Shown here piece after piece: positions 14,607 through 22,275 of a stretch of 22,275 nucleotides of DNA. A program made the translations under genes and the position numbers. The notes below the pieces were generated by a model. The model was not told the origin of the DNA. It was given only the letters and a program-made list of their open reading frames with translations, and made no database searches. Positions within the stretch are counted from its first letter, which is position 1. Every line of letters starts with the position of its first letter. This stretch comes from Chloroflexota bacterium (GTDB lineage: Bacteria; Chloroflexota; Anaerolineae; B4-G1): assembly GCA_011046405.1 (NCBI GenBank), contig DSAR01000243.1, positions 1 through 22,275 of the forward strand. The letters run 5' to 3'.

Positions 14607-16639
14607 AAAAAAATCAGACTCAACGCGACATACGAATCGCACTAGCCTTATTTCTCTTGTTGACGTGCCTATACCTGCTGACGAGCAGCGCGTGCATTCA
14701 AACCACAGATGGCGAAACAGCCTACCAAACGACAGAAGCGCTAGCCGAGCGGGGCACATTTGCGTTGTTAGATCCAGAAGTCATTGGAGACGCCCTTCGA
14801 TCTGCACGACATACCAGCACTGGCATTTACGCCATCACAGGCCCCTTACAATCATTGTTGGCCATTCCGTTCTACCTCATAGGCAAGTGGACGGCTAAAG
14901 GGTTCCCACCGCCATTTTCCAGCTATTTTACCCGCTTCTTCGTCGTTTTGATCAATTGCCCCATCCATGCCGCGACGACCGCCCTGGTCTACCTGATGGG
15001 CAGAGACCTCGGATATCGTCGCCGAACGGCCCTGTTTATCACCCTGACATATGGATTTGCGACGCTGGCCTGGCCTTACTCGCGAACTTTTTTCGCCGAC
15101 ACACCGCTCACTTTCTGGCTGGTGCTGGCCGCGTGGGCGATCCATCGTTACGTTCTGACCGATCGATGGCCATGGATGGCCTTATCCGGCAGCGCCCTGG
15201 CGTTGGGGATCACCAATAAGTACGTCATGGCCTTTTCCCTTCCCGCTTTTGCGTTGTACCTGCTGTTGGTCTATCTACGGGAAAAGGGCCCACCCACACG
15301 CCAGCGCTGGGCCACCCGCACGCTACTGGCCGGCGGGTTATCCTTCGGACTCATCATACTGGCCTTGGCCCTGTTCAACGCCTCCCGTTTTAGCCATCCC
15401 CTTGAGACCGGTTATACCGGTGGAGATCCTCTGGCGTCGGCCGTAGTAAGAACTACACGCGCCAACCCCTTGATGACCCTATACGGATTCTTCCTCAGTT
15501 CAGGCAAAGGCTTTTTCTTCTTCTCGCCGCCAACCATTTTGTCCCTCTGGGGCGTCGCGGCATTGGCGCGCCGTCGATTCAACGCGAGCCTATTATTTCT
15601 GGGGATCATCATACTATACCCCCTCGTCTACAGCCTGACCAAGGCAAAGTGGTACGGCGGCGCCAACTGGGGGCCGAGACACATCCTCTGCATCACGCCA
15701 TTCTTGACCCTGTTCGTGGGCGCCTTCCTCGAACGACGGGTTGTTCCCCATTGGTGTCGTGTGAGTAGCGCAACCGTGCTATTCGTTCTGGGGTTTTGGA
15801 TCCAGATGTCGGTGATTTTCGTCAATTATAGCACCTACCTGTTCAGCGACACGCCCTTTATGGATCAGATATTCAGGCCATCCGCTTCGCCCCTGGCGGC
15901 CCAATGGCGCTTATGGCCCTGGCAGGTCAGGGCCTGGCGGGCGTACGATCACGATTTACGGGCTTCCGGCGCCGAATTCTACCTGCTAGACGATGGCTTT
16001 TACGACGTGGAGGTTCCAGAGATGGCCCCCTTTGGCCGTTGGATGAGCGCTCGCGGGTCGTTGCGCGTCTATGCTCAGCCCGAGCAGACGCTGACCATCC
16101 GCATCGCCTATTCCCGCCCCCGGCAGGCTGACGCAAGCACAGGCTGGCCCGGATTGCACGCGACCTACGACCGGGTGGCCGTGGACGGCGAGCGGCAGCC
16201 CGTCACAGAAAACGAACGCGAGACGCAGTGGCACGAGACGTTCACCATCCCCGCCGAAGCCGTGCACATCCTGCCCGGCACCTTCGAGATCACGGCGACG
16301 ACCTGGCTACCTCAGGAAAGCGGCGACCCCAGAGAACTGAGCGTCTTCATCGCCGACGTCGAGATCCTGAAGGACGGCGCGCATTTGTCATTCAAGGATA
16401 GCAATTTACCCCAGCCCCTGCCTGTGACCACAGCCTATCGTTGGAGTTGGGATGCTATGTTCTGGTTCTACAACCCGGCGAACGCCCGCCCCTTTGATGT
16501 ATGGGCCTGGTATGTCTGGACCTGTGGAATCACTTTGCAAAAAGCTCGCACGTTCATTGCAGTATTTACTTTGATCACAGGAAGCGGCCTCGTTGCCAGT
16601 GCGTTCTGGCTGCTCTCATTGCTCAAACGGAGGCTATAG
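14603..16639 (+). CDS. GT-C membrane glycosyltransferase, phospholipid-carrier-dependent type
   Basis: This 678-aa protein belongs to a different GT-C subgroup from its neighbours. The first helix (about 12-29) is followed by CIQTTDGETAYQTTEALAERG, where Asp36 and Glu38 are the likely acidic site. Other marks are ITGPLQSLLAIPFYLIG, TYGFATLAWPYSRTFFADT, HPLETGYTGGDPL, FFLSSGKGFFFFSPP and KWYGGANWGPRHIL, all typical of carrier-dependent transferases with an FSPGKGLF-like loop. About ten helices lead to an outer beta-rich domain (about 460-600, ending in VEILKDG). This is followed by one more membrane helix at about 650-675 and a basic end (LLKRRL), so the outer domain is held at both sides. This tail does not resemble the module of the GT39 neighbours. 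ATG 14603 overlaps the previous stop as ATGA. Confidence 0.88.
   Translation: MKKNQTQRDIRIALALFLLLTCLYLLTSSACIQTTDGETAYQTTEALAERGTFALLDPEVIGDALRSARHTSTGIYAITGPLQSLLAIPFYLIGKWTAKGFPPPFSSYFTRFFVVLINCPIHAATTALVYLMGRDLGYRRRTALFITLTYGFATLAWPYSRTFFADTPLTFWLVLAAWAIHRYVLTDRWPWMALSGSALALGITNKYVMAFSLPAFALYLLLVYLREKGPPTRQRWATRTLLAGGLSFGLIILALALFNASRFSHPLETGYTGGDPLASAVVRTTRANPLMTLYGFFLSSGKGFFFFSPPTILSLWGVAALARRRFNASLLFLGIIILYPLVYSLTKAKWYGGANWGPRHILCITPFLTLFVGAFLERRVVPHWCRVSSATVLFVLGFWIQMSVIFVNYSTYLFSDTPFMDQIFRPSASPLAAQWRLWPWQVRAWRAYDHDLRASGAEFYLLDDGFYDVEVPEMAPFGRWMSARGSLRVYAQPEQTLTIRIAYSRPRQADASTGWPGLHATYDRVAVDGERQPVTENERETQWHETFTIPAEAVHILPGTFEITATTWLPQESGDPRELSVFIADVEILKDGAHLSFKDSNLPQPLPVTTAYRWSWDAMFWFYNPANARPFDVWAWYVWTCGITLQKARTFIAVFTLITGSGLVASAFWLLSLLKRRL
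16629..16633 (+). promoter_or_regulatory. Strong ribosome-binding site for the GTG start at 16640
   Basis: GGAGG lies six bases before GTG 16640, inside the last codons of the upstream gene. The upstream stop TAG (16637-16639) directly abuts the GTG with no gap, supporting this non-ATG start and translational coupling. Confidence 0.65.
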
Positions 16640-18892
16640 GTGACAGACTGTTTGCTGGCGCTTTTGAAGGGACCGCCCACGCTCGTTTTGATCGGATTCT
16701 TTGTGCTGGCCCTGGCCTACGGCGTTGTGGTACCCCCATTCGAAAACCTGGACGAAATCGAGCACTTTGAGGTCGTGCGATACATCGCGGAGAAGGGGCG
16801 TCTAGCGGTTCATGGAACGACAGAAGCTGAGAACTACCACTACCGGCAAGAGGTATCCCAACCCCCGTTGTACCACTTGCTCTCCGCTGCTCTGGTGCGT
16901 TTATTACAGCTAGAGACCGACGATACAGCCGTTGCGTGGCGTTTGAATCCCTGGGTCGCTTGCGGGCCAGGTGCAGCCAGCTTGTACGATAACCGGGCTG
17001 TCCTCTATCACAATCCCCATCAAGAGTCGTTCCCCTGGCGCGGCGCGCTGCTGACGCTCCACGTGCTGCGGCTCTGGTCCACCCTGCTCCAGGCGATCAC
17101 GGTACTGGGCGCCTACGCGCTGGCCAGGCTGGTCTCCCGTCGCCGTCACGTGGGCCTGGTCGCGATGGCCGTCGTCGCCTTTAACCCCCAGTTTCTCCTC
17201 GTCGCCAGTGGCGTCAACAACGACAACCTGCTCACGCCCCTGGTCACGCTCAGCCTATGCCTCATACTGCGTACATGGCAAGATGGCCTTTCTCCGGGGC
17301 GTACCGTCGGCCTTGGCGTACTCATCGGCCTGGCCGGGTTGTCCAAACTGAGCGGATGGTTTCTCCTGCCCCTATTTTTCCTCGTTGCCAGCGTGCGACT
17401 CGACCGCTCCTCGGCCTCATCCCGTCCCGCGTGGTTGACAATCGACCATTGGAAACCGGTTGTCACTCATGGGGTTTTGGTTGTCTCGATTGCCTTAGCG
17501 CTCAGTGGATGGTGGTTCTGGCGTAACTGGCAGCTCTACGGCGACCCTAGCGCCCTGCAGCCGATGCTGGAGTGGGTCGGTTCGCGCGACGGATCGATCT
17601 ATCAATCGTTCCTGGAGCTGGGCACGATGTTCCGCTCCTTCTGGGGACAGATTCCTTGCGCGTTTTATCCTCCGGGATTCTATATCTTCTACACGATCCT
17701 GACGCTGGCAGCCATCAGCGGCCTACTCTTACAGTGGCGTCGTCTGAAATCCACTGAGCGCGGATCAGTGGCTATTTTAGCACTGTGGTTCTTACTAATC
17801 CTGGGCGCTTGGATGCGTTGGAATGCGATGACCGCAGCGCCAGGCGGACGCTTGCTTTTCCCGGCCCTGGCAGCTATAGGGTTATTGATGGCCATAGGAA
17901 TCACCTACCTCACGCGAAAGGCTTCTACCAGGTGGGGCGCCTACCCTGTCATTGTGCTCCTTGCACTTCTCGCCTGTTGGACAGGGACCAGAATCTTACC
18001 CGGATTCTTCGCTCCCCCAACACACCATGACCGGGCCAGCATGCCTCAACCGCAGCGAGTGTTTGAAGCCTCTATTGCCGGGAAAATAGCCTTGCTAGGC
18101 TACGACGTCTCTGTAAACGAGCAAGATGATTCGCTCGACTTAACGCTCTACTGGCAGGCGTTGACGTCGATGACTGAGGACTACGTGCTGACCATCCAGC
18201 TTGTTTCCGCTCGACCTGCCGACAATACCCTGCGCCTCAACTACAACTCCTGGCCGGGGCGCGGCAATTACCCGACCTCAGCCTGGCAAGCACGAGAGGT
18301 CATCGTCGATTCTTACACCTTGCGTTTACCGGAAGCCAATTTGTACACCCAGGCCTGGGATCTCCACCTTGCATTCTACGAGGGGACAAGCGGAGAAAGG
18401 CTGACGATAGAGCCAGAAGAAGGAAGCGTTGCAGACCACGTCGTTTTAGAGCGTCTGAGAATAGCGGGGGATTTTCCGACCTGTCCAGAGAATGGCGCGT
18501 TGAGGTCAAAGGTGTTGTTTGGAGAAGAGGTTATGCTGACGCATATCTCCACGAAGAGCACAAATGAAGAAACAAACGTGCATCTGTGTTGGAAAGTTTT
18601 GAAAACACTAGCCGCTGATGATTATACCATATTCGTCCACCTTGAAGACGCATCAGGCGCGCAGATTGCCACCGGAGACGGCCCGCCAATGGAAGGCGCT
18701 TTCCCCACCTCGATGTGGCAGCCCGGAGACGTGATCCTGGACGTTCGATCTCTACCTGCGGCGCTCCCGTCCCAGGGAGGCCGTATCACTGTCGGTCTAT
18801 ATCATGCCAACGATGGCTCACGTCTGCCAGCCTCCATCGACGGGGAGGTAATTCCCGATGCAGCCGTGCCGATATGGCCAACGAGGCCATAG
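16640..18892 (+). CDS. DUF2142-like GT-C membrane protein with two C-terminal beta-rich modules
   Basis: This 750-aa protein has its first helix at about 13-31, then PPFENLDEIEHFEVVRYIAEKG. Asp38-Glu39 and His42 match the PDExxHF motif of DUF2142-like proteins, which are thought to be GT-C transferases. Other marks are QPPLYHLLSAALV, ESFPWRGALLTLHVLRLWS, NPQFLLVASGVNNDNLL, GLAGLSKLSGWFLLP, WWFWRNWQLYGDP, FRSFWGQ and APGGRLLFPALAAIG. Membrane helices end near 455. The outer part holds two tandem copies of a beta-rich module: about 481-612 (ALLGYDVS, LYWQAL, YPTSAWQ) and about 626-740 (CWKVL, DYTIFVHLED, TGDGPPMEGAFPTSMWQPGDVILD, GLYHANDGSRLP). The second is very like the tail of gene 763-2943. 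It starts with GTG directly after the previous stop. Function is inferred as surface sugar transfer; substrate unknown. Confidence 0.88.
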   Translation: MTDCLLALLKGPPTLVLIGFFVLALAYGVVVPPFENLDEIEHFEVVRYIAEKGRLAVHGTTEAENYHYRQEVSQPPLYHLLSAALVRLLQLETDDTAVAWRLNPWVACGPGAASLYDNRAVLYHNPHQESFPWRGALLTLHVLRLWSTLLQAITVLGAYALARLVSRRRHVGLVAMAVVAFNPQFLLVASGVNNDNLLTPLVTLSLCLILRTWQDGLSPGRTVGLGVLIGLAGLSKLSGWFLLPLFFLVASVRLDRSSASSRPAWLTIDHWKPVVTHGVLVVSIALALSGWWFWRNWQLYGDPSALQPMLEWVGSRDGSIYQSFLELGTMFRSFWGQIPCAFYPPGFYIFYTILTLAAISGLLLQWRRLKSTERGSVAILALWFLLILGAWMRWNAMTAAPGGRLLFPALAAIGLLMAIGITYLTRKASTRWGAYPVIVLLALLACWTGTRILPGFFAPPTHHDRASMPQPQRVFEASIAGKIALLGYDVSVNEQDDSLDLTLYWQALTSMTEDYVLTIQLVSARPADNTLRLNYNSWPGRGNYPTSAWQAREVIVDSYTLRLPEANLYTQAWDLHLAFYEGTSGERLTIEPEEGSVADHVVLERLRIAGDFPTCPENGALRSKVLFGEEVMLTHISTKSTNEETNVHLCWKVLKTLAADDYTIFVHLEDASGAQIATGDGPPMEGAFPTSMWQPGDVILDVRSLPAALPSQGGRITVGLYHANDGSRLPASIDGEVIPDAAVPIWPTRP

Positions 18893-19134
18893 CCTAACCC
18901 CTAGGATTCTTGCACGATGAGCAAGGATTTCCCGTTGGTGTGCTTTTTGGGTTCTGGCTCTACCAGGTTAGGGCCTAACCGCTAGGATTCTTGCACGATG
19001 AGCAAGGATTTCCCGTTGGTGTGCTTTTTGGATTCTGGCTCTACCAGGTTAGGGCCTAACCGCTAGGATTCTTGCACGATGAGCAAGGATTTCCCGTTGG
19101 TGTGCTTTTTGGGTTCTGGCTCTACCAGGTTAGG
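18893..19134. repeat. Three tandem copies of an 81-bp repeat
   Basis: Units start at 18893, 18974 and 19055 with a period of exactly 81 bp and no spacers. Each begins CCTAACC and ends GGTTAGG, so each unit has 7-bp inverted ends. Inside is a small hairpin CTTGC/GCAAG with a seven-base loop. Copies differ by only one or two substitutions (CCTAACCC versus CCTAACCG; GGATTC versus GGGTTC), so the expansion is recent. The array starts one base after the stop codon of the upstream gene and fills the space before the next promoter. There is no CRISPR pattern and no recognisable gene. On each strand one frame is open for about 22-27 codons per unit before a TAG, so a coding origin is possible but unproven. 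Confidence 0.9.
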
Positions 19135-19140
19135 TGGAGC

Positions 19141-19168
19141 TTGAGTATTAGGCAAAATAAGGTAAAAT
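19141..19168 (+). promoter_or_regulatory. Sigma70-like promoter upstream of gene 19224-20315
   Basis: TTGAGT (19141-19146) and TAAAAT (19163-19168) are separated by 16 bases, giving four of six and five of six consensus matches. The site lies in an AT-rich stretch directly after the last 81-bp repeat and about 55 bases before the gene start. This suggests that the last two genes form their own transcription unit. Confidence 0.5.
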
Positions 19169-19202
19169 CCATCGCAACCCTATTTCGGCGGTTAATTTAG
19201 AC

Positions 19203-19210
19203 GAGGAGAG
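19203..19210 (+). promoter_or_regulatory. Ribosome-binding site GAGGAGAG with two competing ATGs
   Basis: GAGGAGAG is a strong Shine-Dalgarno match. Its best-spaced ATG is 19219 (eight bases), but that reads ATG-CCA-TGA and stops. The ATG of the long frame is 19224, 13 bases away. The TGA of the mini-frame overlaps ATG 19224, so ribosomes could restart there. Confidence 0.5.
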
Positions 19211-19223
19211 CACTTGAAATGCC

Positions 19224-20315
19224 ATGAAGCGGCAAATACTTTGCTGGACAATCACCTGCTTATTCACTCTCTTGCCCCATGAAGGGCACAAGGAAACGAT
19301 ACGAGGAGCGGACGAAGAGCCCTGGAAGGGCAAGGCCTTCGCCATCGAAAAGCAAACAGAGGAAAACCTGCTGGTCAATGGCAGTATGGAAGACGGCTTC
19401 TATTGGCTGCCTCCCAACCATTTCATCGCCAACGGCTGGGAGCGCTGGTGGAGAGGCAATTTGATGCACGAATATGACGATGGGCATAAGTACCATTCTC
19501 GGGACGGTGAACATTCTCAAAGACATCACGGGTGGGGACCTCCCACGACCGGCATCTTCCAAAAGGTCTCCGTATCCCCCTGCCTCCGATACCAATTCAG
19601 TATGTACGGGCTCAACAGTTCCGGGAAGACAAACACCAACCACCACGCTCGCATCGGGATAGATCCTTTGGGTCGAGGTTTAGGCATCTATATATCCACC
19701 CTGCCAACCGAGATCGTCTGGTCACCAGATCAGACCTTTTGGCGTAAATGGGGCCAGCATACCGTGCAGGCCGAAACGCATCACGAGACTATCACAGTCA
19801 TTACTTACATCTCCCCCGAAAATCCCGACGACTACTACGACACCTACTGGGATATGGGCAAGCTCATTGTCCTCCCCTTCCCCAACGACCGTCTGCCTGC
19901 CCCCAACTCGTGGCAAGCATCCGATCTTATCACGAACGTCACCTCAACCCAATCTCTCGACACCTTGACTGTCAAATGGGAGACGACGGAACCGGCTCTG
20001 TCCCAAATCTGGTACACCGTCATCACCCCGACGAGACGCAGCGACCCGATAGGCACGCTGCTCTTCCCGTCCATTTATCTGCCCCTGGTCATCCATTCTC
20101 GACCCGAGACTGAAGCTCCCACGTTCACCTTAGCCACACCGCCGGATTTGGCCTACACGACTACCCACCAGGCGAGCCTCAGGGCCGACCTGGGACGCAT
20201 CGTCAAATTCGCCATTCTCGCCCGGCGCCCGGTGGACAATCAATGCCAAACAGAAAGCTCATCCGTCTTCCAATTCAAGATGGTCAAACCGACGCCGCCG
20301 CCCCCCACCCCATGA
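19224..20315 (+). CDS. Hypothetical, probably exported beta-rich protein (CBM/galactose-binding-like fold)
   Basis: This 363-aa protein is not assigned to a named family. It opens with a basic start and a short hydrophobic stretch (about 5-17, ILCWTITCLFTLL) that could be a weak signal sequence; no clean cleavage site or lipobox is seen. Residues about 48-215 start with NLLVNGSMEDGFYW and contain NGWERWWRGN, many Trp, His and Tyr, and HDG/SRDGEHSQ-like stretches. This is the style of jelly-roll carbohydrate-binding modules common in secreted Chloroflexota proteins. Residues about 230-345 look like a fibronectin-type or Ig-like beta domain (LTVKWETTEPALSQIWYTV). The end is proline-rich (PTPPPPTP). 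It has its own promoter and ends in an ATGA overlap with the following DUF2142-like gene, suggesting a joint role at the cell surface. A sugar-binding role is inference. Confidence 0.75.
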   Translation: MKRQILCWTITCLFTLLPHEGHKETIRGADEEPWKGKAFAIEKQTEENLLVNGSMEDGFYWLPPNHFIANGWERWWRGNLMHEYDDGHKYHSRDGEHSQRHHGWGPPTTGIFQKVSVSPCLRYQFSMYGLNSSGKTNTNHHARIGIDPLGRGLGIYISTLPTEIVWSPDQTFWRKWGQHTVQAETHHETITVITYISPENPDDYYDTYWDMGKLIVLPFPNDRLPAPNSWQASDLITNVTSTQSLDTLTVKWETTEPALSQIWYTVITPTRRSDPIGTLLFPSIYLPLVIHSRPETEAPTFTLATPPDLAYTTTHQASLRADLGRIVKFAILARRPVDNQCQTESSSVFQFKMVKPTPPPPTP

Positions 20316-22275
20316 GCGAACGTATGTCTCAGAATAGCAAAATGCTGTATCTGCTCCTAATCCTCTTCGCCGTACTGGGGAGCACGTACAGCCTGTTTAC
20401 CCCCATCTTCGAGGCGCCCGACGAGGCCTGGCATTATGCCTACGTGCGCTACCTGGCGGAGGGTCGCGGCCTGCCATCACTGGACGATAACGCCAGCGGC
20501 GCTTGCCAGCAGGTCGCCCAACCGCCCCTTTACTACACCGTCGCCGCGCTCCTCAGCCATTGGGTGTCAGACGATGATCTAGATACACTGATGTGGCACA
20601 ACCCGGGCTTCGGATACCAGGCCGGCCCCACAGCCAACGACAACAAGAATATGCTGATCCACACCGAGCGGGAGCAGTTCCCCTGGCAAGGCGCGGTGCT
20701 GGCGATCCGGTTGGCCCGTCTCGCTGCCATCGGCTTTGGCCTATTGACCATTTTCGCGACCTGGAAACTGGGGCGTGAGGCGTTTCCCGACCGCCCCGCC
20801 TGGGCGTTGTACGCGGCCGCACTCGTCGCCCTCGTCCCACAATTCTTGTTCATCAGCGGGGTCGTGAGCAACGATAGCGCGGCGGCGGCCATGTCGACCG
20901 CATCCTTATGGGCCATCGCGCGAAGCATTCGCCACAAAGCATCCCTCAAGCACAGCCTCCTGACCGGTCTGCTGATCGGGCTCGCCATCCTGAGCAAGAC
21001 CAGCGCGTTGATTCTCCTACCCCTGGCGCTGCTCGCGCTATGGATCGGCCATTGCTCCTCCGGGGACGCTCATAAACGCACGTGGGGGGCGACCTTGACC
21101 CACGCCTCGGTGATCGTCTTGACCGCCTGCCTGCTCGGCGGGTGGTGGTACCTGCGCAACGGGCTCCTGTACAACGACCCGCTCGCGCTCCGGGCGCACG
21201 TGGACACCCCGTGGGGCCGCGAGAGGGCCATCTCCTTCCTGGAGGCCTTGACCGAGTCGCCCAAGGTGTACCGCTCCTTCTGGGGCGCCTTCGGCTGGGG
21301 CCACATCCAATTCCCTGGCTGGCTCTACCTGGCCCTGGGATTGCCCATCGCAGCCAGCCTATATGGCTGGGCATGTCCGCTTATCGAACGAGCGTTCAAA
21401 AATCGAGCGCCCGCCCGCCGCCGCTGGGTCTTCGCGCTGGCGCTCGGGTGGTGCCTGATGGTCTTCGTCGCGCTGCTCCAGTGGATGCGCCAGGTCGAGG
21501 CCCCTCACGGCCGATTGTTCTTCCCCGCTATCGGCGCTTTTGCGCTGCTCGTGGTGGGTGGTTGGTCGAACCTGCCCCGGAGCGCCCAAAACAGATGGAT
21601 GCCCATCTTTCTGGGCGGGTTAGCCGGCCTGAGCGCGCTCACACCGTGGCTGTTCATTCGTCCCGCCTTCGCCACACCCCGTCTCATGCCACCCGAAGAG
21701 GCCCAGACGAGCGTGCCAGCAGGCCCCGTTATCACCTATGGCGACGCGGCTCGTTTACTGGGCGCTTCCGTCAAATCCTATGGCACACCGCTGGGATTTC
21801 ACGAGCCCCGTTCTATGAGCCCCGGTGACAGGCTGTCCATCCGGGCCTGTTGGACCGCGTTGCAACCCATCTCCCAGGATTACACCGTATTCGTCCAGGT
21901 CGTGGGCCAGGAAAACGAGCGGGTCGCCGAGCGACGCACCTACCCCGGCCTGGGCCGCTTCCCGACCTCACGATGGCCGGTGGGAAAAGCCTTCTGCGAC
22001 GTCTACACGCTCCGGCTGGCGAATTGGACGCCCACGCCCGAACTGTACACCGTGATCATCGGGCTGTACGACGACGAGGCGGAACATAGATTGCCTGCCC
22101 ACACTCCCGACGGCGCCCGCCTGGGACTGCCCATCGTGGGACGTGTGCGCGTCGTCCCGGCGCTTGAGACGAAAATCTCCCCGCAGGCCCACGAACTGGC
22201 CTATCGCCTGGGCGATCACGTCGCCCTAAAAGGATACCACCTCTCTGGCCCGTTGCAGAGCGGCCAAACGCTGAC
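20312..22275 (+). CDS. DUF2142-like GT-C membrane protein, 3' end beyond the window
   Basis: The frame is open from ATG 20312 to the right edge (654 codons plus two bases). The first helix (about 11-30) is followed by FTPIFEAPDEAWHYAYVRYLAEGRG, with Asp37-Glu38 and His41 of the DUF2142-like motif. Other blocks mirror gene 16640-18892: QVAQPPLYYTVAALLS, REQFPWQGAVLAIRLARL, VPQFLFISGVVSNDSAAAA, GLAILSKTSALILLP, WWYLRNGLLYNDP, YRSFWGAFGWG and APHGRLFFPAIGAF. Membrane helices end near 450. The outer module begins at about 484 (WTALQPISQDYTVFVQVVG, YPGLGRFPTSRWPVG, GLYDDEAEHRLPAH). A second module seems to start at about 631 (YRLGDHVALKGYHL) before the cut. The ATG overlaps the previous stop (ATGA); ATG 20324 is an alternative and neither has a Shine-Dalgarno site. 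Confidence 0.88.
   Translation, partial: MSERMSQNSKMLYLLLILFAVLGSTYSLFTPIFEAPDEAWHYAYVRYLAEGRGLPSLDDNASGACQQVAQPPLYYTVAALLSHWVSDDDLDTLMWHNPGFGYQAGPTANDNKNMLIHTEREQFPWQGAVLAIRLARLAAIGFGLLTIFATWKLGREAFPDRPAWALYAAALVALVPQFLFISGVVSNDSAAAAMSTASLWAIARSIRHKASLKHSLLTGLLIGLAILSKTSALILLPLALLALWIGHCSSGDAHKRTWGATLTHASVIVLTACLLGGWWYLRNGLLYNDPLALRAHVDTPWGRERAISFLEALTESPKVYRSFWGAFGWGHIQFPGWLYLALGLPIAASLYGWACPLIERAFKNRAPARRRWVFALALGWCLMVFVALLQWMRQVEAPHGRLFFPAIGAFALLVVGGWSNLPRSAQNRWMPIFLGGLAGLSALTPWLFIRPAFATPRLMPPEEAQTSVPAGPVITYGDAARLLGASVKSYGTPLGFHEPRSMSPGDRLSIRACWTALQPISQDYTVFVQVVGQENERVAERRTYPGLGRFPTSRWPVGKAFCDVYTLRLANWTPTPELYTVIIGLYDDEAEHRLPAHTPDGARLGLPIVGRVRVVPALETKISPQAHELAYRLGDHVALKGYHLSGPLQSGQTL

Noticed and set aside
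18893..19134. CRISPR array
   Set aside because: The 81-bp units abut directly with identical interiors; there are no variable spacers and no cas genes nearby.

Overview
The window looks like chromosomal DNA of a moderately GC-rich bacterium, most likely a member of the Chloroflexota (Anaerolineae or a related class). This is inferred from protein style only: a dense array of very long GT-C type membrane glycosyltransferases with large C-terminal beta-rich tails, DUF2142-like proteins with FEAPDE/FENLDE motifs, and an adjacent formylglycine-generating-enzyme-like protein. No rRNA, tRNA or other taxonomic marker is present.

Layout. Positions 1-10295 are a tightly packed minus-strand operon read from right to left: four GT39-family membrane glycosyltransferases (797, 804, 846 and 726 aa), then a membrane-anchored SUMF1/FGE-like protein cut by the left edge. 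Neighbouring genes overlap by ATGA or TTGA, or are 10 bp apart. Positions 10296-10523 are a divergent promoter region. A symmetric pair of TTGACA boxes faces both ways, and a 110-bp mobile element sits between the minus-strand promoter and the first minus-strand gene. Positions 10524-11944 hold a decayed plus-strand GT39 pseudogene interrupted by a second copy of the element. A third copy lies at 12039-12148. Positions 12186-18892 are a plus-strand operon of three intact GT-C proteins (806, 678 and 750 aa). Positions 18893-19134 hold three near-identical 81-bp tandem repeats, followed by a promoter-like site, a 363-aa predicted exported beta-rich protein, and a DUF2142-like protein cut by the right edge.

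How the genes may work together. GT-C enzymes move sugars from polyprenyl-phosphate donors to acceptors on the outer face of the cytoplasmic membrane. Seven intact or edge-cut GT-C-like genes plus one pseudogene in 22 kb suggest a cell-surface glycan or glycoprotein locus that grew by duplication. No donor or acceptor can be named from sequence. The extracytoplasmic tails of two different families (GT39 and DUF2142-like) share a recognisable beta-rich module, found twice in the 750-aa protein.

The most unusual signals are two. First, a 110-bp non-coding element occurs three times in 1.8 kb, each copy with an 8-9 bp target duplication. Its plus-strand RNA could fold into a three-way junction, and deleting one copy together with one target repeat rejoins the broken pseudogene codon for codon. 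Second, there is the 81-bp tandem triplication. Neither encodes a recognisable transposase.
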